NCBI RefSeq assembly: GCF_900103545.1
Contig: NZ_FNHH01000038.1
Span: forward strand, 1 to 28,432
Source of the DNA: Daejeonella rubra
GTDB lineage: Bacteria; Bacteroidota; Bacteroidia; Sphingobacteriales; Sphingobacteriaceae
Length of the DNA stretch: 28,432 bases
Reading direction: 5' to 3'
Positions 6,826-12,872 of the stretch are shown here, piece after piece (within the stretch, counting starts at the first letter, position 1; every line of letters starts with the position of its first letter). The position numbers and the translations under genes were made by a program. The notes under the pieces are model-generated. The model made no database searches. It was not told the origin of the DNA and was given only the letters and a program-made list of their open reading frames with translations.

Positions 6826-7650
6826 TTATTTCAATCGTTTCAATTGTTTATTGGCCAGCAATGAGCTCATTTGAGTGATGGCGATGGTGTTTAATTGTTC
6901 GAGGCGTACATTTTGTTGCAATCCCTGATGTATTAATATGGCATTGATGCTTTCCATATTGGATAAGACCACCAATTGTTCAATACTTGCCATATCCCGG
7001 ATATTGCCTTCAGCTTTGGGATTGACTTCTCTCCATTGCCTTGCGGTCATTCCAAACAAAGCCATATTCAGCATATCGGCTTCATCGGCATACACAAAGT
7101 TTATTTTATCTTTTGCAAGCGCTTGCGGTATCAGATTTTGTTTAATGGCATCGGTATGGATATGGTAATTTACTTTAGCTAAAGTTCGCTGCAGGTTCCA
7201 GTCCAATTTTAGACGGTCGCTTTCATCGGCTTTGAGGCGCTGAAATTCTTTTATAAAATAGAATTTGAATTCGGCACTTATCCATGTAGCAAATTCAAAA
7301 GCAATATCACGATGTGCAAAAGTACCACCGTATCTTCCTGATTTTGAAATTATGCCTTTAGCATTTGTAGAGTCAATCCATTTTTGAGGTGTAAGTGAAA
7401 AACTGTTTGACCCTGACTCATTTTTAAAGGCATCGAATTCGATGCTTTTAAAATCGAGATTATACATTTGCTCCCAAAGTCCACAAAACTCAATCGCACT
7501 TCTGGTTCGCATCCAGTTTTGAATGATATAGTTTGTTCTTTCAGTATCCCGGTAACGTGCCATATCGGTAAGTGAAATGTAATCACTCATTTCACCTTGA
7601 AAAATAGCAATTTCCGTTCCTTTGACTTCTATTTTCTTGTTTTTTGCCAT
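6826..7650 (-). CDS. KilA-N domain-containing protein
   Basis: The protein has 274 residues. The N-terminal half (about 17-125) carries the KilA-N fold signature: YISLTDMARY, IQNWMRTRSAIEFCGLWEQM, FSLTPQKWID, a G-rich segment KSGRYGGTFAHRDIAFEFATW and EFKFYFIKEFQRLK. KilA-N is a DNA-binding domain common in phage anti-repressors and antitoxin-like chromosomal proteins of Bacteroidota. The C-terminal half (about 130-274) is mostly helical, with a WREVNP segment, and I do not recognise it as a separate domain. No toxin or phage gene is adjacent. The gene is flanked on both sides by copies of one repeat in the same orientation (6734-6786 and 7805-7850), so it may have arrived as a cassette. Regulation and target are unknown. 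Confidence 0.88.
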   Translation of the reverse strand: MAKNKKIEVKGTEIAIFQGEMSDYISLTDMARYRDTERTNYIIQNWMRTRSAIEFCGLWEQMYNLDFKSIEFDAFKNESGSNSFSLTPQKWIDSTNAKGIISKSGRYGGTFAHRDIAFEFATWISAEFKFYFIKEFQRLKADESDRLKLDWNLQRTLAKVNYHIHTDAIKQNLIPQALAKDKINFVYADEADMLNMALFGMTARQWREVNPKAEGNIRDMASIEQLVVLSNMESINAILIHQGLQQNVRLEQLNTIAITQMSSLLANKQLKRLK

Positions 7651-7804
7651 ATCAATAAGTTAAATTCAGTTGGATTTTAGGAAAGTGGGGGCAATAGTTT
7701 CAGTCCTGAAAATACAACAACAATATACCATATTTCAAGGTCAGGAATTTATTCTGAATCAATGATTTTTTGGTTTTCGATCAGTAAAATTTATTTACAA
7801 TGTG

Positions 7805-7850
7805 GAGTCAGGGGACTCTTTTTTATTGACCATTGGAGACACTGCGCTAA
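7805..7850. repeat. Hairpin/T-run repeat, diverged copy
   Basis: GAGTC-AGGG-GACTC followed by six T residues, then ATTGACCATTGGAGACACTGCGCT. It parallels 6740-6786 and 28128-28162. It looks like a small plus-strand intrinsic terminator, but no plus-strand gene ends nearby. Confidence 0.5.
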
Positions 7851-7916
7851 ACTTTACGGATAGGGAAGGAACGCGCGAAACGCGAGCACCAGAGAAGTTC
7901 CGCCCTACACAGCCTT

Positions 7917-7962
7917 CCCATTTGCTAATTTTCTCATTTGCTAATTTGCTAATTCTCTCATC
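7917..7962. repeat. CATTTGCTAATTT iteration, copy 1
   Basis: An AT-rich degenerate tandem of about 46 bp that matches 10682-10728 with only a few differences. Both copies lie at the 3' end of a leftward gene. Confidence 0.55.
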
Positions 7963-7968
7963 GACAAA

Positions 7969-9261
7969 TTAACTTTTCAACCACTGATCAAACCAATCAA
8001 ATGCCTCGGTTTGCATCTTACTATCAAACTTATGCGGCCCCGGATGGAAGGAGCATTTGTATTTATCTGTGGCATTTGCCTTTTTGTAAACTTCAGCCAA
8101 TATTTTATCTGCAGCCTCCATTTCTGGGAGCGTATAGAGTCCGTCATGAGTATCATTCAGCACCAGGGTTGGAAGCGGTGCTCTCAGTCCCAGAATTTCA
8201 GGAAAATCCATTTCCTTTGGAAGGATAGGAACATAGGTCATCCAGGTATGGGTAAATGATTTATGAAGAATGAAATCTTTCCAGGTGGTAAGGAATCCTA
8301 CACATACTGCACATTTGATCCTCGGATCGAGCCCGCCCATAAAAACTGTCCTCATTCCACCTCCCGACAAGCCGCCACAACCAACTTTTGTTGCATCAAC
8401 ATCTTTGCGGGCGCACAATACGTCAAGTGCTTTCTGATCTTCCGCAAAAAATACCCCCGGCCAGGTTGTCCCTGCACTAAACAAAGATTTGGCCATTGTA
8501 TGTTCATGTGCAGCAGCCCAAGTATTGTAGGCCTTTATATTCGCAGAATCTTCGGGGTTTTGATCGTTTAAGCCATTCCTTTGATCAGCCGGAACATCCT
8601 GAAGCATCACTCTGCGGCTTGCAAAAGGAAATGCATCTGAAACTAACACCACATAGCCACGTTTAGCAATTTCATTTGCCCATGCTAAGCCACTGTAGTA
8701 CTCCTTTTGATGAGATACAATATCAGGATGCTGCTTATCAGATGTTTTGGTGATTTTTCTGGTTCCAAAGTATTTATTTGCTCCATGATCATGAAAGGCA
8801 AGAATAGCAGGTAATGCACCTTTAGCATTTTGAGGTTTCAATAAAATTGCCTCAGTAGTACGACCGTAAGGTAAAGACCAGCTTAATTCTTCGATATGTA
8901 ATCCGTCATATGTAAATTGCTTCCTGACGGTAACTTTTGGGGTACCGCCAATATCAGGTATACCCAAACGATCCTGAACGCGCTCCTTTGCCGCCACCCT
9001 CCACTTTTCAATATCCTGCCATTTCGTGTTCCTGAAAGAGTAATCAGGGATCTTATTTTCAGTTATTGAATAGGCCCATGATCCATATAAACCAATGATA
9101 CTTTGTTTACTTACATCCATATTTTCTTCTGTCGCTACCGGAACCTTTGAAACCTGACCGGAATCATTGCAAGCTGAAAGGCTGCTGATCACACTTACTC
9201 CTGCCACACCAATCCCTGCCATTCCGGCGATTTTTAGAAAATCTCTGCGGTTGTTTTTCAT
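7969..9261 (-). CDS. Tat lipoprotein alpha/beta hydrolase (esterase-like)
   Basis: The predicted protein has 430 residues. The leader MKNNRRDFLKIAG has a twin-arginine motif, and a lipobox-like LSAC places the lipidated Cys at about 31, so a Tat-exported lipoprotein is expected. The body is an alpha/beta hydrolase of the dienelactone hydrolase/acetyl-xylan-esterase-like type: oxyanion-region FHDHGANKYFG (157-166), nucleophile elbow GLSGGG (297-302, Ser299), acid DTHDG (370-374) and probable catalytic His in GPHKFD (408-413). The frame is open to a GTG seven codons upstream, but the ATG at 9259-9261 restores the typical MKNNRRDF leader seen also in the GH109-like gene, so I prefer it. The substrate is probably an ester or acetyl group on plant or host glycan, which is inference. 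The gene is complete. Confidence 0.85.
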   Translation of the reverse strand: MKNNRRDFLKIAGMAGIGVAGVSVISSLSACNDSGQVSKVPVATEENMDVSKQSIIGLYGSWAYSITENKIPDYSFRNTKWQDIEKWRVAAKERVQDRLGIPDIGGTPKVTVRKQFTYDGLHIEELSWSLPYGRTTEAILLKPQNAKGALPAILAFHDHGANKYFGTRKITKTSDKQHPDIVSHQKEYYSGLAWANEIAKRGYVVLVSDAFPFASRRVMLQDVPADQRNGLNDQNPEDSANIKAYNTWAAAHEHTMAKSLFSAGTTWPGVFFAEDQKALDVLCARKDVDATKVGCGGLSGGGMRTVFMGGLDPRIKCAVCVGFLTTWKDFILHKSFTHTWMTYVPILPKEMDFPEILGLRAPLPTLVLNDTHDGLYTLPEMEAADKILAEVYKKANATDKYKCSFHPGPHKFDSKMQTEAFDWFDQWLKS

Positions 9262-9663
9262 GTTTATATTTTTTTGGGACACAATCGGTTTTTAATAATT
9301 TATTTAATCAAAATCATACAACAAGATAAGTGATTTTTTAAAAAGAGTGCAATGGAGGAAAGATTTTTATGGAAATGTTGTTTATCAGGATTTTGGCGAA
9401 GGTACCACCCCCTTTAATTCCCCCGCCAGCGGTGGACACTGGGAGTCTAGGGAATTTTGATGTAAACTAAAAATCCAATATTGAATGCAATTTCTTTATC
9501 CGTTATGCTGTCCACCGCTGGCGGGGGGAGTGTTGGCTTGAGCGCCGGAAGGGGGTGGTTTTGATTGCTATTTAAACCTATTTTAGGAAAAAGTAATTAG
9601 TCATGTAATCTAAAATTACAATTTTAAAGGTAATTTCCATACCAGATAGAAAGCCTAATTAAT
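9262..9663. other. Intergenic region with one palindromic element
   Basis: The region between the esterase start and the rfbA stop is AT-rich. It contains the full palindromic element at 9404-9560 and nothing else recognisable. A TGATTTTG segment upstream of the esterase differs by one base from a TAnnTTTG box and is only a weak promoter candidate. Confidence 0.5.
9404..9560 (+). repeat. Palindromic MITE-like element, dispersed copy A
   Basis: The ends are ACCACCCCCTT and AAGGGGGTGGT (exact inverted repeat). Inner arms CCCCGCCAGCGGTGGACA and TGTCCACCGCTGGCGGGG are an exact 18-bp inverted repeat around an AT-rich centre of about 65 bp. There is no open frame and no 20-bp interruption. Confidence 0.8.
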
Positions 9664-10524
9664 CTACCTCGTCAATCCCAAAAGATACTCCCCATAACCA
9701 CTTTTCCTGAGCGGTTCAGCGATTTTTCTTAGTTGCTCCTTATTAATAAATTTCATTTGATAGGCAATCTCTTCAATACAACCGATCTTTAAACCTTGTC
9801 TTTCTTCAATAACCTGAACAAACTGACCAGCCTGCATTAGTGAGCTGAATGTCCCGGTATCAAGCCATGCCGTTCCGCGGCTTAATACACCTACCTTAAG
9901 CTTATTCTGTCTTAAATATTCACGGTTCACATCTGTTATTTCATATTCTCCGCGCGGTGATGGCTGTATATTTTTTGCTATATCAACAACTGAATTATTA
10001 TAGAAATATAAACCTGGCACTGCATAATTAGATTTCGGCTTCAGCGGCTTTTCCTCGATGGATAAAGCATTAAAATCCTTATCAAACTCTACTACACCAT
10101 AGCGTTCAGGATCAGAAACCTGGTAGGCAAATACAACACCTCCCTCAGGGTTTTGTATAGATGGCAATAGATTACTGATGGAATCGCCATGAAAAATATT
10201 GTCGCCAAGTATAAGAGCCACATCATCATTCCCAATAAATTCCTCTCCAATCACAAAAGCCTGTGCCAGCCCATTTGGGATAGCCTGTTCTGCATAGGAG
10301 AAGTTACAACCTATTCTTGACCCATCACCCAGCAGTTTTTCAAAATTTGGAAGATCGTGTGGTGTAGAAATGATCAGAATATCTTTGATACCAGCCTGCA
10401 TGAGGGTAGATAAAGGATAATAGATCATCGGCTTATCGTAAACCGGCATGAGTTGCTTGCTGACAGCGAGAGTAAGCGGATGAAGCCTCGTCCCCGAGCC
10501 TCCTGCGAGTATGATTCCTTTCAT
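9664..10524 (-). CDS. rfbA: Glucose-1-phosphate thymidylyltransferase
   Basis: The 286-residue protein matches RfbA/RmlA, which makes dTDP-glucose from dTTP and glucose 1-phosphate, the first step toward dTDP-L-rhamnose for cell-surface glycans. The nucleotide-binding signature MKGIILAGGSGTRLHPLT is at the N-terminus, followed by KQLMPVYDKPMIYYPLS (23-39), the metal/nucleotide region ILGDNIF, the sugar-binding EEKPLKPKSNYAVPGLYFYN region, and GRGEYEIT-like (here SPRGEYEITDVN) and AWLDTGT motifs. Length is that of the family and the gene is complete. The rest of the rhamnose set (rfbB, rfbC, rfbD) is not in the window, so the gene appears as an orphan; the partners may lie elsewhere. Upstream is an AT-rich AAGT-type iteration. 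The enzyme is cytoplasmic. Confidence 0.96.
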   Translation of the reverse strand: MKGIILAGGSGTRLHPLTLAVSKQLMPVYDKPMIYYPLSTLMQAGIKDILIISTPHDLPNFEKLLGDGSRIGCNFSYAEQAIPNGLAQAFVIGEEFIGNDDVALILGDNIFHGDSISNLLPSIQNPEGGVVFAYQVSDPERYGVVEFDKDFNALSIEEKPLKPKSNYAVPGLYFYNNSVVDIAKNIQPSPRGEYEITDVNREYLRQNKLKVGVLSRGTAWLDTGTFSSLMQAGQFVQVIEERQGLKIGCIEEIAYQMKFINKEQLRKIAEPLRKSGYGEYLLGLTR

Positions 10525-10722
10525 TAGGGAAAGTTAAAAGTAGTAAGTATTAAGTTATAAGTCCTAAGTTGTACGTTATAGGTTGTAAAATCTCGATTGC
10601 TATTATTTATTACTGTACTAATCTGAACCGAATGAAACTTTATTCAGGCGCGAAGAAGATTCTTCGTAATTAGACATCACTCCCATTTGCTAATTTACTC
10701 ATTTCCTAATTTACTAATTATC
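10525..10722. other. Short intergenic region with AT-rich iterations
   Basis: Positions 10530-10590 are degenerate iterations of AAGT/TAAGTT type ahead of rfbA. Positions 10682-10728 repeat the CATTTGCTAATTT tract and run over the DUF3109 stop codon. No promoter box is clear. Confidence 0.4.
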
Positions 10723-11280
10723 TCATTTGGCTTTTTCAACAAGCTCATTATACCAGTCAGCTCCATATTTCCTGATAAGTGGCTCCTTTAGGAACTGATA
10801 AACCGGAACTTTTAATTCATTTCCAAAACTGCATGCCGGACTACAGATATTCCATCGGTCATAATGAAGAACCTCGAACTCCGGATAATTAGTAATTCTA
10901 ATGGGATATAAATGACAAGAAATTGGTTTCTTCCATCCTATTTTCCCTTCTTCATAAGCTTTCTCAATGGAACACTTACTAATACCATTCTCCATAATGA
11001 CATAAGCACACTCTTTATTAGTGTCAACACAGGGTGTGGTATAATCGCCTTCAAAGTCCTTGACATAGGTGCCAAATTCTTCAATCACTGCAATCCCCTT
11101 TTCGGTCATATAAGGTTTAACACTGGGATATATTTCATCAAGAATAGCAAGCTCCGACCGTTCCAGAGGTGCACCGGAATCACCTTCAATACAACATATC
11201 CCCTTACATTTATTCAGGTTGCAAACAAAATTTTCACTTACTATATCCTCGTGAACCAGGGTATTCTTTACTTCAATCAT
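10723..11280 (-). CDS. DUF3109 family Cys-rich protein
   Basis: The 185-residue protein fits DUF3109. Ten cysteines are spaced as in that family: C20, C25, C29 and C30 near the N-terminus, then C84, C91, C103, C122, and a final pair C146/C150. This arrangement suggests a metal or iron-sulfur site, though binding is inference; the family function is unknown to me. There is no signal peptide, so it is probably cytoplasmic. It begins only 6 bp after the DUF3108 gene ends, so the two are likely co-transcribed. The stop codon lies inside an AT-rich repeat (10682-10728) also found downstream of the esterase gene, so the last residues (EKAK) may have been shaped by repeat sequence. Confidence 0.85.
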   Translation of the reverse strand: MIEVKNTLVHEDIVSENFVCNLNKCKGICCIEGDSGAPLERSELAILDEIYPSVKPYMTEKGIAVIEEFGTYVKDFEGDYTTPCVDTNKECAYVIMENGISKCSIEKAYEEGKIGWKKPISCHLYPIRITNYPEFEVLHYDRWNICSPACSFGNELKVPVYQFLKEPLIRKYGADWYNELVEKAK

Positions 11281-11286
11281 AATTTA

Positions 11287-12060
11287 TTATTTAGCCGTTC
11301 CCATGGAATATTTCAGTCCTTCGGCAGACATTAACTCAAGTGTAACAGACCCAACAAGTATTTCTACATGAGCCTTAACCGGAATACGGTTTGCATCGTC
11401 CGTGATCCAAAGATATAATTTACTATTCTTTCTGAATATTCTTCCAGGCTGTATCGATGGGCTGAACTTGATACATCGTATATATCCCAGAGAAGTTTTA
11501 ACTACCTCTTTTCCAATATACTGCACCTCCATTTTGCTAATTCCGTCATCCAGAAAATAATCCATACTAAATTTATCTCCCACCTGAAGCTTCGAAATAT
11601 TCAGGTTGCGTGCGAAGTAATAAGCTGATACAACATCAAATGTCTGTCCATTACCTTTAAATGTACCTTTATTGGAAACAACCTTTTTTTCATCCTGGTA
11701 AAAGCGTGCCTTATCACTGCGGCGATAATTTGCTTCACGAATATTCTCTGTATAAAGGTATGGACTCATAGTCTCCTGGTCAACATAGGAATCATACCGA
11801 TTTCTGACTTTATAGAAAACATTAAATGACCCTGCTGTCCGCCCTTCTGCTATCAGATGATAAACTGGCTTATTATCGAATATTGCAGTGGTTTCTTCCA
11901 CTCTTATGGATGCTTCAGCAGCGGTAATAAAACCATAACGAAGCCTGTATTGAAGCTTTTCACCAACTTTAAATACTGGCTCACCATTACTCTTAAGTCC
12001 CTGCGCGAATGCAGACGAACCCGTTAATAACAGAAAAATAATTAATAATTTTCTTAGCAT
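11287..12060 (-). CDS. DUF3108 family exported protein
   Basis: The 257-residue protein has a clear Sec signal peptide (MLRKLLIIFLLLTGSSAFA, cleavage probably after residue 19). The mature part matches DUF3108: FKVGEKLQYRLRYGFITAAEASIRVEE (30-56), then a beta-rich body with YHLIAEGRT, NRYDSYVD and DFFLD-like segments (here DYFLDDG), and a final conserved stretch LYLWITDDANRIPVKAHVE. DUF3108 proteins are periplasmic and probably adopt a beta-barrel or lipocalin-like shape; no biochemical role is established that I know of. It is immediately followed by the DUF3109 gene with a 6-bp gap, a pairing that points to a two-gene operon. The gene is complete. Confidence 0.87.
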   Translation of the reverse strand: MLRKLLIIFLLLTGSSAFAQGLKSNGEPVFKVGEKLQYRLRYGFITAAEASIRVEETTAIFDNKPVYHLIAEGRTAGSFNVFYKVRNRYDSYVDQETMSPYLYTENIREANYRRSDKARFYQDEKKVVSNKGTFKGNGQTFDVVSAYYFARNLNISKLQVGDKFSMDYFLDDGISKMEVQYIGKEVVKTSLGYIRCIKFSPSIQPGRIFRKNSKLYLWITDDANRIPVKAHVEILVGSVTLELMSAEGLKYSMGTAK

Positions 12061-12153
12061 ATTTTTTCAATAAAGGCCGGTCTTTCCGACAACAATTCCT
12101 TTATATCAATAGTCATTCCGTAATTAATTATCGTCACTCCGAACTTCTATAAG

Positions 12154-12254
12154 TGTCATTCCGGACTTGATCCGGAATCATTCCGGGCTTGCCCCATGTC
12201 ATTCCGGGCTTGATCCGTGTCATTCCGGACTTGATCCGGAATTGATCCGGAACG
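12154..12254. repeat. GTCATTCCGGACTTGATCCGG repeats in the DUF2480 3' end
   Basis: Units start near 12155, 12179, 12198 and 12218; the best is TGTCATTCCGGACTTGATCC (12154 onward), and each contains TCCGG/CCGGA half-palindromes. The minus-strand reading encodes QVRND/QARND peptides. The stop codon of the gene (12156-12158) lies in the outermost unit. Confidence 0.75.
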
Positions 12255-12758
12255 CTTAAAAATAGGAACCGTTGAACAGGGTTCACCGTACATGATACTT
12301 TTAGCAACAGCAGACAATTTTACCGTAATATCAATATAGGCAGCATCAGGAACGGCAATTTCACCGCATCCTTTAACCACCACCCGCTGATCACGGTATT
12401 TTTCCATGTCCATTTTGCTCAATTCACGTTCAAAAAGAATCGTCTCAAGTAATTTAAGGTCCCCAAAGACTACAGTTTTAGCAAACGGAGCCATCTTGTT
12501 AGCCAGAAGCATATAGGCCCATGTTGGTACAATTGCATCAGCTGAGCAACCTATGGCAATATGCTTGCCTGAATAGGATTCCCAGTTATGCCCTTTAATA
12601 AATTCTCTAAAATCTTTCTCTCTGAGCATTAGGCCATGAAAGAGATTATCCTTTATATCGTAAAAATAGCGTTCACCGGCAGGATAAAGGTCTGAAAGAT
12701 CAAGGCTCACAAGGCCGCTCTGGGCTACCTTATTAATAATATTTTCCTGAATGTCCAT
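12156..12758 (-). CDS. DUF2480 family protein with repeat-derived tail
   Basis: The predicted protein has 200 residues. Residues 1-169 match DUF2480 of Bacteroidota (for example LDLSDLYPAGERYFYDIKD, GCSADAIVPTWAYMLLA, VVVKGCGEIAVPDAAY and a YGEPCSTVPIFKR end). The family usually stops near here, at about 169 residues. The last 30 or so residues, SGSIPDQVRND followed by DQARND/GQARND repeats, are encoded by tandem copies of a GTCATTCCGG-type palindromic repeat (12154-12254) and look like an acquired tail that replaced the original stop. The protein is probably cytoplasmic and its role is unknown; the related SufE/Fe-S context sometimes mentioned for neighbours is not visible here. It lies just downstream of the ppiD-like gene but beyond that gene's terminator, so it probably has its own promoter. 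Confidence 0.85.
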   Translation of the reverse strand: MDIQENIINKVAQSGLVSLDLSDLYPAGERYFYDIKDNLFHGLMLREKDFREFIKGHNWESYSGKHIAIGCSADAIVPTWAYMLLANKMAPFAKTVVFGDLKLLETILFERELSKMDMEKYRDQRVVVKGCGEIAVPDAAYIDITVKLSAVAKSIMYGEPCSTVPIFKRSGSIPDQVRNDTDQARNDMGQARNDSGSSPE

Positions 12759-12812
12759 TTACTTGAATTAAAGATTATTGAACTGTCCGGTCCAGAATTA
12801 TGATACCGGCTA

Positions 12813-12850
12813 AAACAAAAAATCCGGAAGCGATAGAATCACTTCCGGAT
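12813..12850 (-). terminator. Rho-independent terminator of the ppiD-like gene
   Basis: ATCCGGAAG (12822-12830) pairs exactly with CTTCCGGAT (12842-12850), with three further inner pairs (GAT/ATC). On the minus strand the stem is followed by TTTTTTGTTTT. It begins about 25 bp past the stop codon at 12873. Confidence 0.85.
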
Positions 12851-12872
12851 GTAAAGTTAATGAAATAAGGTG

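Larger units (their letters stand above)
7651..7968. other. Intergenic region upstream of the KilA-N gene
   Basis: No gene is seen. The region holds the hairpin/T-run repeat (7805-7850), a CGCG-AAA-CGCG hairpin (7874-7884) and an AT-rich iteration of the CATTTGCTAATTT type (7917-7962) directly past the stop codon of the esterase gene. I found no strong TAnnTTTG box for the KilA-N gene. Confidence 0.45.

Noticed and set aside
7805..7824. Hairpin plus six T residues as a real terminator
   Set aside because: No plus-strand gene ends anywhere near; the hairpin is part of a repeat also found at 6740 and 28128.
9220..9237. CATTCCGGCG text in the esterase leader as another repeat insertion
   Set aside because: Only about ten bases match the repeat unit, the partner arm is missing, and the encoded AGMAG is ordinary for Tat leaders.
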